A stretch of DNA of 64,000 nt. Source: Microglena sp. YARC. Lineage: Eukaryota > Chlorophyta > Chlorophyceae > Chlamydomonadales > Chlamydomonadaceae. This document shows positions 1 to 10,311 of the stretch, piece after piece; position 1 is the stretch's first letter, and the number at the start of each line of letters is the position of its first letter. The stretch spans positions 15,579,368 to 15,643,367 of the forward strand of contig CM039464.1 in NCBI GenBank assembly GCA_022414725.1, given 5' to 3'. The notes under the pieces are model-generated. The model ran no database searches, was not told the DNA's origin, and worked only from the letters and a program-made list of their open reading frames with translations. Position numbers and translations under genes: made by a program.

Positions 1-18
1 GCAAGAAGTAGTACCCTG
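1..18. mobile_element. Right terminus of a CAGGGTACTAC-type MITE (truncated by window edge)
   Basis: Bases 8-18 read GTAGTACCCTG, identical to the right terminal inverted repeat of the complete MITE at 3343-3528 and of the copy at 31986-32183. The rest of this copy would lie outside the window. Confidence 0.4.
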
Positions 19-21
19 CTG

Positions 22-302
22 CTATGGAAGATTACCAACCATCCAAGCCTTGAGCACTATCACGTGTTTCCTACTACATTGTCCTAACTACCTCACCGTG
101 TTTCCTACTACAACTTCCTAACTACCTCACCGTGTTGATTGTTGGACCATTTTTTGTGGGTGGTTAGAAAATTGCAAACCATCCTAAGCAGTGAGTACTA
201 TCATTTGTTTCCAATTAAAAATCCTAACTTCCTCACTGTGTTGATTGTTGGAACCATTTTTGTGGTGGCAAGAAAAATTGCTAACCATCCTAAGCAGTGA
301 GT
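22..302 (+). repeat. Three decayed copies of the first P450 exon edge
   Basis: Segments near 22-57, 142-195 and 248-302 each resemble the intron/exon junction at 437-500 (GGAACAG, then CTTTCGTGG and AACCATCCTAAGCA). They are separated by related TCCTAACTACCTCACCGTGTTG spacers. They are degenerate tandem duplicates of the acceptor side of the exon at 449-541. At 305-425 the spacer itself expands into about eight units of CTAACTACTTAACAG. Confidence 0.6.
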
Positions 303-448
303 ATCATCACGTCTTTCCTACTTAACAGTCCTAACTACTTAACAGCCCTAACTACTTAACAGCCCTAACTACTTAACAGTCCTAACTACTTAACAGTCCT
401 AACTACTTAGCAGTCCTAACTACTTCACCTTGTTGATTGTTGGAACAG

Positions 449-541
449 CTTTCGTGGCTTCTGTGGGAGATTGCCAACCATCCTAAGCAACAGGCTGCCA
501 TCCGTGATGAGCTGAAGGCGGCTGGTCTGCTCCATGTCAAG
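449..541 (+). CDS. P450 exon a (helix I end / helix J)
   Basis: It encodes 31 residues starting LSWLLWEIANHP. The acceptor is AACAG at 448 and the donor is AAG/GTGGGT at 541/542. It is phase 0 at both ends. Confidence 0.8.
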
Positions 542-1065
542 GTGGGTTGGTGCACATGTGAAAGAGGGGTGGGGGAGGGGGTGCAAAGGGGGGAGGTGCT
601 CCATGTGAGAGGAGGGGGGGGGGGGGGGGGGGCTACATGTGAAGGGGGTGGGTGCCCATTGTGAAGGGGGGAGGTGCTCCATGTATGTGTGTGTGCCCAT
701 GTGGGGGGGGAGGGGGTGGGGGGGGGGGGGCTCTATGTGAAGGTGGGTGGTGCCCATGTGAAGGGGGGAGGTGCTCCATGTATGTGTGTGTGCCCATGTG
801 GGGGGGAAGGGGGTGGGTGGGTGGGTGGGTGGGTGGGGGCTCTATGTGAAGGTGGGTGGGTGCCCCATGTGAAGGGGGGAGGTGCTCCATGTATGTGTGT
901 GCCCATGTGGGGGGGGAAGGGGGGGGGGGGGGGGGGGGCTCTATGTGAAGGTGGTGGGTGCCCATGTGAAGGGGGGAGGTGCTCCATGTGGGTGGGGGGG
1001 GGGGAGGGGGGGGGGGCTCTATGTGAAGGTGGGTGGGTGCCCATGTGAAGGGGGAGGTGCTCCAT

Positions 1066-1096
<31 letters not shown>

Positions 1097-4000
1097 GAGG
1101 AAGGGGGGAAGGGGGAGTTTGTGATATTTGAGATGCGTAAGGATGTAGTGCTTGGGTTAGGGTGCCATACAGTGAGAGGTGTGTAACAGAAATGATTAGT
1201 TTCTTTTATTATCAAACATAAATATACAAACAAACTACATTTTTTGTTTTCAAATATCTGTAGACCTGCTTGTCAATAAATAAAAAGTACAATAGTTAAG
1301 TAATCCCAGATATGTACTTCAGGGGAAAAACCCTAAACCCTGCCTCCTATGTAGGGTGGCCCATCCCCACGTGCGCCTTAGAGCCGCCCAGAAATAGCTA
1401 TAGTGGCGCTGTTCTTGCTGGAGACCTAAAACCATGAAGCTAGAAAAAACACTTTCAGGTTTGAAAAAACATCCCCTGTTTCCTTTGTGCAGGGTGGCCC
1501 ATCTCCACGAATGCCTTTGGGCCGCCCAGAAATAGCTATAGTGGCGCTGTTCTTGGAGGAGGCCTACAACCATGAAGCTAGAAAAATCCACTTGCGGATT
1601 TAAAAAACAAATCCCCTGTTTCCTATATGCAGGGTGGCCCATCTCCACGAATGCCTTTGCTCTAGGCCTGTTTGTCAATAAATAAAAAAGTAAAATAATA
1701 ATCCCAGCTATATTTCCCCCTGCTTCCTATAAGCAGGGTGGCCCATCCCCACGGGCGCCTTCGAAATGGCTAAAGTGGCGCTGTTCATGGAGGAGGCCTA
1801 CAACCATGAAGCTAGAAAACACTCACTTTCAGGTTTGAAAAAAACATCCCCTGTTTCCTATGTGCAGGGTGGCCCATCTCCATGTGCGCCTTTGGGCCGC
1901 CCAGAAATAGCTATAGTGGCGCTGTTCTTGGAGGAAGCCTACAGCCATAAAGCTAGAAAAATCAACTTTCAGGGGATTTGAAAAACAAATCCCCTGTTTT
2001 CTATATGCAGGTTGGCCCATCTCCATGTGCGCCTTTGTGCCGCCCAGAAATAGCTATAGTGGCGCTGTTCTTGGAGGAAGCCTACAACCATAAAGCTAGA
2101 AAATCCACTTTCGGATTTGAAAAACAAATCCTTTGCTTTCGATGTGCAGGGTGGCCCATCCCCGTAATATCTCTAGGCCTGTTAGCCAATAAATAAAAAG
2201 GAAAACAGATATCCTATCTATATTCCCCCCTGCGTCCTATGTGCAGGGTGGCCCATCTACACGGGCACCTTTCGGCCGCCCAGAAATAGCTATGGTGGCG
2301 CTGTTCTTGGAGGAGGTCTAAAACCATAAAGCTAGAAAAAACCTGGAAACCCCCCACCTTCAAATTTGAAAAATAAAATCCTTGCTTCTTATGTGCAGGG
2401 TGGCCCATCTCCACGGGTGCTTGAATTCAGTGAGCTGCCAAACTTTGTTCGCTTTAATGCCCCCACCCACCCCACACACACAAACACACACCACCACACC
2501 CCTCCACCCTCCACACCCACACTAGTGACGCTGTCCTTGGAGAAGGCCTAAAACCATAAAGCTAGAAAAAAACATCCCATGTTTCCTTGGTCCAGGGTGG
2601 CGCATCCCCACTGGCGCTTGAATTCAATGAGCTGCCGAACTTGGTGCGCTTCAATGCCGTGTTGAAAGAAAGCTTTCGGGTTCATCCTGTGGGGCCCATG
2701 TCACCCACAAGGCAATTCTTAAGTGGGTGTGGGGGTGGGTGGTGGGGGAGTTCGTGGGGTGGGTGGGTAGGTGAGTGGTATGTGTGGGGGTGGGGTGGGG
2801 GGTGGGGGCTCCCATGGCACCCACAAGGCAAGTCTTAAGTGTGGCTGGGGGTGGTGGGTGGGTGGGAGTTTGTGTGGGGGGGGGGGGGGGGAGTGGGGTG
2901 TGTTGGGGGGGGGGGGGGGGGGGGGGGGGAGGGCTCCCATGGCACCCATAAGGCAAGTCTTAACAAATGCATAACGAACTCAGGGCACCCGTCGGTAAAA
3001 CAATTGTTTGGGGTTCAGCTCCTCAATACTTTTTCTTTTCAGCCCTTCCTGTCACGGTTGGGCAATTCCACCTAGCCTATTTGACATACCCCTGGACTGT
3101 AACATACATACATACATACAAGCAATACAACTTTCCTTTTTAGTGCATGATGTTCAGAAGACCCTCTTGACTCCATCAAGCCGCGGGCACATTTGCAGTC
3201 CTGGAGGGCACCAGGAAAAACGAAATCATCTTCATTGATCATTATCATATTATGCTACCCTCAAGGCAAGTCCTAATCATGTTCACCTACGTGAAGTTGG
3301 TTAGTCGGTTGGCTGGTGAAAATTGTGTTTTGGCTTCTCCAGCAGGGTACTACAAAGCGCGCTCGGCAGCGCTATTTTGCGCACACTTTTTGAGCCCCAC
3401 TGCGTGATTCGCGCAGTTTTATAAACCCCTGTGGGCGCAGCGCGCAGTTTTTGCGCATTTTGCATCACAAAGCGCTGACCAATTTGACGCTTTAAGCGCT
3501 GGCCAATTTTACAAAATGTAGTACCCTGTTCTCCAGCACAATTTCCAACCACCACCATTTTTTACACAAGACCGCCAGGTTGCCTCGTGTCATGGCTACA
3601 CTACTGTTGTGTTTGCAACGCATCGCCATTCTGTTGCTGCGTGGGGACGCATGAGTCTGGCTAAACTAGTCAGATGTGAGTCCCCAACCCCCTCCCACCA
3701 CCCCCCACCCCCGGGCTCCACGCTTCGCGCTCCGCATGGTTTGGGGGGCAGCGCGTCTCAAAGAAGTCACGTCACCTTGTGTCACGGCTACACTACTGTT
3801 GTTTTTGCAACGCATCGCCATTCTGTCGCTGCATGGGGACGCATGGGTATGGCTAAACTAGTCAGAAATGAGTCCCCAACCCCCTCGGTCACCACGCTTC
3901 GTGCTCCGCGTGGTTTGGGGGGCAGCGCGTCTCACAGGAGTCCCTTTGCGATGCACAAAAAACAAACAATGGGCTACACAAGTCCTCTGTCTAATGGTGG

Positions 4001-5194
4001 TTGCTGGAGGTTGGTGAGGGTTTTTGACAGCATAGGGAGGCGAATCGCAACATTAAATGATCACTGTAGCACGAACGCAGGGCCCCCGACGCTAAATAAT
4101 TATGTAGGGTTCAGCTCATCATTGCTTTTCCTGTTTAGACCCTCCTGATATCAGGGTTAGGCAAGCCCCTTAAGCCTATTTGGCTACCTGTGGACTGTAA
4201 CAACATACACAAGACACGGCTACATTGATAAGCGGCGGCCCCCACACCCCCACCAGACCCCACAACACCACCCACAACCCAACACACAGCCCCACAAACC
4301 CACTCCACCCACTCCACAACCCCACCCAACCCCAACCCAACCCACAACCCCAACCCACACCACCCACACCACAACCCTACACCACCCAACTCCAACCCCA
4401 CACCACACCACCCACACCATAACCCCACCCAACCACAACCCACAATCTCACACCACACACACCAAAACCCCACCCAACGAAAACCCAACCCACAATCCCA
4501 CACCACCCACACCCCAACCCAACCCCAACCCACAACCTCACACCACACCACCCACACCACCACCACAGTCAACCCCAACCCACAACCCCACACCACCCAA
4601 TCCCACACCACAACTCCACCCAACCACAACCCACAACCCCACACCACACCACCCACACCACAGCCACACCCTACCCCAACCCACAACCTTACACCACACC
4701 ACCCACACCACAACCACACCCAACCCCAACCCCACACCACACCACCCACACCACAACCACACCCAACCCACAACCCCACACCACCCACACAGGTACGCGG
4801 AGGAGGATCTTCAAATTGGAGAGTACACTGTTCCTGCCGGCGCACACATCTTCATCCCCCAGGTTGGTGCTGGCTATGTATGTATATTTTTTTATGAAAT
4901 AATTTCGTTCCAGGTTGGTGCTGGGTGTGTACGCATGTTTTTTTTTTATGTGTGTTTTTACACATGTTGTGTTTATGAGTGTTTCTGTTTTTTGTGTGGA
5001 AGGAATTTCACTCCAGGATGGTGCTGGTTGTGTGTGTGTTAAATATATGTTTTGATTATATGTGAGCATATTTTTTGTATGGAAGAAATTTCACTCCAGG
5101 AGGTGGGTCTCCCGACACAAACCAACAGCACCAAGGATTCAGTTCGAATGGTGTAGCCACTCTTACAAAATATAGGGGTTTTAGGGTTAAGGGT

Positions 5195-5242
<48 letters not shown>

Positions 5243-5898
5243 CAAGTACATCAATAGAACAATTAATTTGCTTGCACTGGGGGCCTACCACCAATAAACC
5301 CTGGCCACATGCATCTCTGACAGTAGATTATCAAAGATCATTAGCAAGCTTTTATACACCTTGGTCACATGCATCTCTGTCTTCAGATCATCAACAAGCT
5401 CGTATAAACCCTGTCCACATGCATCTCTCACTGTAGATCATAAAAGATCATTAAAAGCTTGTCTACTCCCTGGCCACATGTATCTCTGTCTTAAGATCAT
5501 CAACAAGCTTGTTTAAACCCTGGCCACATGCATCTCTCCAACTGCAGATTTCTCTTCAGAACTCCAAACACAACTGGAGGGATCCAGATGCATTCATGCC
5601 AGAGCGTTGGTTGGAGGATGAGGCTACTGCGGGAATCGGTCAAGATGGCAACCCCCCCCTTGTCAACAAGGCTGCCTACATGCCATTCAGTGAAGGCCAT
5701 CGCAACTGCATCGGCATGAACCAGGCCTACATGATGGCGCGCACGACTGCTCTGACGATTCTGAGCCGCTTCTGGCTGGAAGTGGACGAGAAGAATATGG
5801 GAGATCGGCAGTACAACATAGACAATTCATGCTTGGCGCTGGTGATGATCATGTGCGATGGCTGCCATCTCAAGATCAGGCCACACGAGGCTAACTAA
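449..5898 (+). CDS. Cytochrome P450, 3' part of gene (four exons, 5' end outside window)
   Basis: Heme-thiolate monooxygenase; substrate not predictable. Spliced exons 449-541, 2596-2711, 4793-4862 and 5548-5898 give about 209 codons, the C-terminal part of a usual 450-550 residue P450. Landmarks in order: end of helix I/J (LWEIANHPKQQ), K-helix ExxR (KESFR, followed by VHPVGP), the beta segment with EDLQIGEYTVPAG, PERW, and the heme loop FSEGHRNCIGMNQA with the Cys ligand. The gene ends at TAA 5896-5898. All four exons join in phase if intron 2 uses a GC donor at 2712. The substrate-recognition N-terminal half should lie upstream of base 1. Every intron is filled with tandem copies of adjoining exon edges. 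No frameshift is seen, so the gene is probably functional. Confidence 0.85.
542..1125 (+). repeat. G-rich tandem array of the exon a donor edge
   Basis: Units of about 100 bp repeat the end of exon a plus its donor, seen as CTCTATGTGAAGGTGGGTGG near 732, 840, 938 and 1016. They alternate with GGAGGTGCTCCATGT and G runs of 10-24 bases. Long ORFs on either strand here are low-complexity artefacts. Confidence 0.75.
1319..2595 (+). repeat. Tandem array (about ten units) of the exon b acceptor edge
   Basis: Units of about 130-150 bp contain GCAGGGTGGCCCATCTCCAC, matching the true acceptor plus exon start at 2591-2610. Copies start near 1345, 1487, 1630, 1733, 1863, 2007, 2145, 2242 and 2394. Each also carries GCCGCCCAGAAATAGCTATA and ACCATGAAGCTAGAAAA. 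The copy at 2398-2455 extends furthest into the exon (to the codons for RFNA) before a CACA/CCACC microsatellite cuts it off. Confidence 0.8.
2596..2711 (+). CDS. P450 exon b (K-helix, ExxR motif)
   Basis: It encodes 38 codons plus two bases and includes LKESFRVHPVGPMSPTR. The acceptor is TCCAG. To join the next exon in frame, two bases (AG) must remain. That places the donor at AG/GCAATT, a GC-type donor degraded from the AG/GCAAGT seen in three downstream copies. GT sites at 2723 and elsewhere give the wrong phase. Confidence 0.75.
2690..3280 (+). repeat. Copies of the exon b donor edge, with G-runs
   Basis: The segment CCCACAAGGCAAGTCTTAA recurs near 2820, 2942 (CCCATAAGG variant) and 3253 (TCAAGGCAAGTCC), separated by GGGTG-rich DNA and G runs. 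All keep the AG/GCAAGT donor form. Confidence 0.7.
2976..3125 (+). repeat. Dispersed repeat family R1, copy 1
   Basis: A unit of about 140 bp runs from AACTCAGGGCACCCGTCGGT through GTTTGGGGTTCAG and CACGGTTGGGCA to CCCCTGGACTGTAACATAC, ending in an ATAC microsatellite. The window has about eight copies in both orientations, so this is an interspersed non-autonomous element (SINE-like; class unproven). Confidence 0.65.
3343..3528. mobile_element. hAT-like MITE with perfect 8-bp target duplication
   Basis: This 186-bp element has terminal inverted repeats CAGGGTACTAC / GTAGTACCCTG. It is flanked on both sides by TTCTCCAG (3335-3342 and 3529-3536). Eight-bp duplications and CAGGG termini are typical of hAT non-autonomous elements. 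The interior is rich in GCGCAG and AAGCGC subrepeats. There is no coding capacity. Confidence 0.85.
3588..3955 (+). repeat. About 180-bp tandem duplication of a dispersed repeat
   Basis: Two units (about 3588-3775 and 3776-3955) share GTCA(T/C)GGCTACACTACTGTTGT, CAACGCATCGCCATTCTGT, CTAAACTAGTCAGA and GCTCCGC(A/G)TGGTTTGGGG. Related single copies lie near 11745-11900, 60475-60600 and 62045-62180. Confidence 0.6.
4065..4215 (+). repeat. Dispersed repeat family R1, copy 2
   Basis: It runs from ACGCAGGGCCCCCGACG through GGTTCAGCTCATC and AGGGTTAGGCAAG to TGGACTGTAACA, in the same orientation as the copy at 2976. Confidence 0.6.
4225..4790 (+). repeat. C/A-rich minisatellite (CCCACAACCCCACACCACC type)
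   Basis: A run of imperfect ACCCCACACCACCCACACCACAACC units fills the intron just before the acceptor of P450 exon c. It is pyrimidine-rich on the sense strand. The long ORFs it opens on either strand are not considered genes. Confidence 0.8.
4793..4862 (+). CDS. P450 exon c
   Basis: One base plus 23 codons, including YAEEDLQIGEYTVPAG and ending FIPQ. The acceptor is CACACAG and the donor is CAG/GTTGGT. The segment lies between the K-helix and the PERW region, as expected in P450s. Confidence 0.8.
4863..5245 (+). repeat. Copies of the exon c donor edge, a dispersed repeat and a poly-C run
   Basis: CCAGGTTGGTGCTGG and variants recur near 4858, 4912, 5014 and 5095, each followed by GT-rich DNA. 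From 5096 to 5190 lies a dispersed repeat (GGTGGGTCTCCCGACACAAACC, then GGATTCAGTT) also found at 12142-12245. About 40 C bases follow at 5200-5238. Confidence 0.65.
5270..5547 (+). repeat. Tandem array of the exon d acceptor edge
   Basis: Units of about 58 bp with CCACATGCATCTCT followed by an AG/AT junction occur near 5305, 5363, 5420 and 5474, then the true acceptor ACTGCAG at 5547. The earlier units end GTAG, TTCAG, GTAG and TTAAG, so each still looks like a 3' splice site. Confidence 0.75.
5548..5898 (+). CDS. P450 terminal exon d (heme-binding loop)
   Basis: 116 codons plus TAA. It contains NWRDPDAFMPERW and the heme loop FSEGHRNCIGMNQA (Cys axial ligand), then helix L and the C-terminal strand ending KIRPHEAN. 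Codon use and conservation are good and no break is seen. Confidence 0.9.
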   Translation: MSLQNSKHNWRDPDAFMPERWLEDEATAGIGQDGNPPLVNKAAYMPFSEGHRNCIGMNQAYMMARTTALTILSRFWLEVDEKNMGDRQYNIDNSCLALVMIMCDGCHLKIRPHEAN

Positions 5899-5904
5899 AA
5901 CACT

Positions 5905-6000
5905 GGGTCGCAGGATCTACCAGGATCTACCTGGATCTACCAGGGTCTACCAGGATCTATTAAGGTCTACCAGGATCTACAAGGGTCTGGGGGACTGTGT
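5905..6000 (+). repeat. 11-12 bp minisatellite (GGATCTACCAG) after the P450 stop
   Basis: About seven imperfect units of (A/G)GGATCTACCAG lie immediately 3' of the P450 stop, probably in its 3' UTR. Confidence 0.7.
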
Positions 6001-6430
6001 TGTTCTGGGCAGTTTTGTTTTGCGACCGGTCGCACATTGTGTGACGCGGTGCGACCCCTGTGCGACCCTCAAGTGTGCGAGTTGAGGGCGGTATGGGCCC
6101 TTGGTTGCCACGAAGTGCGACCGCGAATGAGTGATTCGTGCCCTGGGTAGCACAGGCCCAGCCCAGGTAGCTAGCTCAGGCCTACCCCTGGTGGAAGTTA
6201 CCTAGTCAGAACTGTGAAAGTGACCAATGGATCATGCATGGGCCTACCTGCCCAAGCAGACAGTACAGATGTACAATCTACGAGTCTTGAAGTCTACTCG
6301 AGTCCTGGAGCTAGGTGATGATAACGCCTGGTGAGGCATGGTGTTAAGGGAGCCCGTCGTACGCGGGTGGGGAGCGGTCTCCTACCTGAACTGGACAAGC
6401 TACCATCGCGGTTGACGACAACCTGCAACG
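6000..6430. other. Intergenic, no gene recognised
   Basis: The stretch holds GCGACC-rich short repeats (6018-6075) and mixed unique sequence. I see no convincing exon on either strand. Confidence 0.5.
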
Positions 6431-6439
6431 CCAAGAGCA

Positions 6440-6515
6440 ACTGAAGGGGGAGTCGAACCCCCGAATCTTCATTCTGAAAGTGACTCAGTCTACCACTAGA
6501 CCAATGTATATCACT
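6440..6515 (-). tRNA. tRNA-like pol III module (tRNA pseudogene or SINE head)
   Basis: On the minus strand a canonical A box (TGGTCTAGTGG) and B box (GGTTCGACTCC) stand at tRNA spacing. A D-stem GTCT/AGAC and a perfect T-arm GGGGG-TTCGACT-CCCCC are also present. The acceptor stem does not pair and no 5-bp anticodon stem with a 7-base loop can be drawn. I therefore read it as a degenerate tRNA or tRNA-derived SINE promoter rather than a working tRNA. Confidence 0.5.
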
Positions 6516-6930
6516 GAAAGAGGCTGAGTCCTGGAGAGACTTTGTTTGACTGATGGTTGATTGGTTGATTGCTGCCATGAGGCATGAGCAAAATTGGCCG
6601 TTATGAATCGCACGCGCCTGCGCTGCTCGTATTTGTCGAGTGTCTTCAAGCCAGTCGCGACTACTCCTTTGAACCCGTTAAAACAGCCATGCGAGTCTAT
6701 ACGCACCACCCACCCCTCTTCCAACGTCCTACCAAAGCACCACCACCATCTCAAGTCGTCGAGTTCATGGGAGAAGTCGGACCTTGGGCGTGGCCCCCTT
6801 CCCATCAACCCCTGTCTTAGGGAAATTGTTAAGGCAGAGGTCTAGGCCATGCCGGCAGAGGTTGCGCCAACACAGGAGACAGGTGTGATGAGTGCGTATG
6901 TGATTGTGTGTCTAGGGCCTTAGCCAGGAC

Positions 6931-6987
6931 TCCCATTAATAAAGGAGCGCCGAGCGTTTGGCGCTAAGCGCTCCTTTATTAATGGGA
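6931..6987. repeat. 57-bp foldback with perfect 20-bp arms
   Basis: The left arm 6931-6950 (TCCCATTAATAAAGG then AGCGC) is exactly complementary to 6968-6987, with a 17-base loop that itself contains GAGCG/CGCT. No coding neighbour overlaps it. It could be a minimal foldback element or a strong transcript hairpin. Confidence 0.8.
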
Positions 6988-7554
6988 TTCTAATAAGGTT
7001 TTACCGCACCGTCCCGGACTGAGGCTTGGATCGCCACTTGTGGCTACCAAAATGGCATCAAGAATTCTGAAGGAAAAAAGTGGTTTTATGGGACAGCTAT
7101 GGGACTCCAAAATCTGTGTCTATGTATACCATGGAAACAGGTTTGGGCGTTAAACGACGTTATGACATTAAAGCGAGTTAAAACAAGTTAAGCACGTTAA
7201 AACAAGTTAAATTAAGTTATCGAAAGATCTGTGGAAGAGTTTAAAAGACACGATATTATTATGGAATGCCCTATATCTTCTAGGCATGCAGAAAATGTTA
7301 TTCTTCGGGGGCGGGGGGGGGGGGGGGGGGGGGGGTCTATGAATATCTTATACAGGCTGCCCCCCTCAACCTCACGCCTCGTAGTAAGGCCTACTAATTC
7401 TGTGCCGGTATTTAATATCTGATGCAGCTGCATATGAATCATATGAACATGAGTATGAAAACGAACCCTGTACCTTATGTAGGTTGGGAACATCTTATTA
7501 AATGTATTCAGAGGTTTTATGCAAAGAGGTATTTCAATTTCAATCATCTTAACG

Positions 7555-7660
7555 TGGACGTGGTTCCATGGCCCCAGCCAGCAATTTGGCTGCCTGCCGC
7601 GTTAGGCAGTATAATAAATTACCAGGGGAATTGCCTGGGAAAATGTAAACGTTATCACAA
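7555..7660 (+). repeat. Dispersed repeat family R2, copy 1
   Basis: Contains CCAGCCAGCAATTTGGCTGC, GCGTTAGGCAGT, AATTACCAGG and GAAAATGTAAACGTT. The core around AGCAATTTGGCTGCTCGCC recurs near 41440, 41770 and 43040 on this strand and near 11300-11380, 58740-58850 and 59040-59130 on the other. Confidence 0.6.
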
Positions 7661-10061
7661 CAAAACAATCAAACATGAGCATTCTTCCCTATTTGTAACT
7701 GTAGCTGTTCCCTACTCTCATTTACCCTGTAATTTATAAAGACCTGCTTGGGTATTTATGTTTATGTGAGAACTAGAGTCCACTCCACTCATAGAGTGTC
7801 ATTCCGTCAGTTTGCCAGCTTGGATAGTCGTTTGCACCAGTTCAAACGTTTCTGTTACTCACTTAGAAGGTTTGTGCAACCATCCGCGGTATTTATGTAC
7901 AGCAGTCCTGGTCAACCATTCTTCTCGAAAGGGCTTGGTACATAAGTATATATCATAGTCCAGTGCAACCTATTTGTACGTATATGTGCGGTATATGTAG
8001 GGCTGACATACATGATAACTTGAAATATCGTACGATGTCAGTTCACGTTATCGTAATATATCACCAAGTATATCACTATATATAATTATATAACTCGGGG
8101 GGGGGGGGGGGGGGGGGGGGGGGAGGGGGGCTGTGAACGCATTCCCACAATCTACCTGGGCCTGGTCCAAGGAAACTGAACATAAGGAGGTCTCGCAAGT
8201 TTGCAACATACAACCAGATTCTTGCATCCAGGCTCTTAGTCCTCTCTAGTGCCCCTGGTTGTTCTTCCTTCCTTCCTTCCTGTTGTAAAAGGAGAACAAC
8301 CAGATTTAGCCCTAACCTTCTTCCTCCTCTAAAGCCAACTTTGCCTATTTCAGCTTTCTTTTCTCACACCTTGTCTTGGCTTGCTGTGGACTTCCTAGTT
8401 CCCGATAGTTATATAGTTGCAGTCTCTGTTGTAATGTTGTTCCTCTCCCTCGTTCCTCCTGCCTCCTTTCCCTTGTTTCTTAGGTACCCGGCAACCCTCG
8501 ATACCAGTACCCTATCAGGGGGTAGTTTCAGCGTCACATGACTGAGTACCAACCTGTAGTTATTTCTAGGGTGTCATGTTGACCATAAACTTCACTGCCC
8601 TATCGGGCAGCTCGCCGATGTACTAGCACTCGATAATGACTGGGCATAGAGATTACCCCAAAATATATGTATCCCTACATGCAACAGTATCTTATGAAAT
8701 GTTATGAAATCCCTAACACTTCCAACAAGCAACAAATAAATAAAAAGGATAATAAGCAGGCAACTGAGGGACTAAGCAAGCAAGAACCGTACAAAGACCG
8801 CATTACACTTAGAACTTCATCATGTTCAACAATATATATTAACACGTGATCGAGGAGGGTGGGAACTTCTATGTATGGGAACATATTATGGCTAGCATAA
8901 ATCATAGTGATTCAGTATACCTGCCCTGTCCCAAGCCTGCTCGCCAGGAGCTCCTACAAGGGAGTTGCCATCATTTCCCACTAGTGCCAATCTGATATCA
9001 CTCCCTGCAAGATGGTTGGAAATGGTCAGACAATTGATTGCAATTATATGTGGGTAGGTAGAAAACAATAACTGCATTTCACAAGCAGGCTGTTGCAAAA
9101 TGCCTTGCACACGTGGTGAAAACATTCAATAGGAGATGTGCTTAGCACGCGAACAATGCATGGTGCATCATATATTCATATTTGTATTTGCTTCAGCATC
9201 ATCACACCTGGGTCTTGTTGCTCTCTTTGCTGCTCTGGCCCATAATTGTGCCCCAAGCTCCTCTGCCTCTTCCTATAACTGCTGTATATTTCAGCTTGCC
9301 TGTTAAGCAGCGGTTTCTATTCTGCTACGGGCTGCCTGATCGAGCCTTTCCTCTCTGGTAGCAGCTGCAGCCCCTATTTTAGGCCGCAAGGGTATTTATG
9401 ACGAAGGCCAGCCCCAATTTTGCCCTGCGAACCATTCACATCAGGGCCCCTGATTCACATGAGAAATCACGAAACGGGGTGGAAACCGGTATTATATCGG
9501 GAAAAGGGGTTTCTAGACCGCGATGCTGATGCTCCAAACAATGTATCTGAACTGTATCTGAATGAATTATTGCCACAGGACTTTCGGAAGACCATGCGCT
9601 TACAATATAGCAAAACTGTTGCTCGGCGAGTTCAATCGAGTGGATAGAGTACGATAACGATTTCCAACTCACCAAGTCTCTCACAATGAGGGAATCGTTA
9701 TCACCGCCAGCGAGCTCCTGCGATTCCGAGCGTCCACCCCTCCCTAATATACGAATGGCAGGTACAAGCTCTACTCCCGTAGCAATGATCCTGCTATCTA
9801 GCGTTCTGAAAAGTTTCGCAAGCGGCTCAAGATTTCGATCACCCTGGAAAATTGAGGGCCGAATATCAGAGCTTTCTCAGACTGCGTGCCCAGGCCACCC
9901 ATTTGGCGATGGGGGCAGTCTGTTATTATAAAGATGGTTCAGATAGTTTTCGAAGCAAAACAACCGAGAGCGCATGGGGCCCGAATAAGAAAAGAACAAT
10001 CTGACAACCCGACAGCCCGACTCTATTGCGCAGGTCATGCCCGGAACCTTGGGGTTTTGCG

Positions 10062-10108
<47 letters not shown>

Positions 10109-10300
10109 TTGTTGCCGAGTGTCGTACCCCGCCCCAGGACTCCACTCACTGCTCTATGCTCTATCGGGCAGCCCCAGGCAGCCTCGCCGACGTACTGCTA
10201 TAGGTGCCGTCTTTTGTTCAGTTCCTTTCACTGTAATAACCACCTATCGGAGGAAAAAAATAGATCCTTGCCTTTTCACCAACGAAGGACTGGATCCCGC
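7660..10300. other. Intergenic, dispersed-repeat rich; two homopolymer runs
   Basis: A G run lies at about 8096-8123 and a C run of about 40 bases at 10063-10105. Short ORFs (for example 9420-9647, 9686-9931) show no recognisable domain. I do not support a gene here. Confidence 0.5.
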
Positions 10301-10311
10301 AGTCCCACACC

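Noticed and set aside
2723..2838. GT donor at 2723 for P450 exon b
   Set aside because: It leaves one base and throws exon c out of frame. The AG/GC site restores the P450 reading.
4135..4845. Trp/Gly/Val-rich 236-residue minus-strand ORF
   Set aside because: Reverse translation of the CCCACAACCCC minisatellite that precedes P450 exon c.
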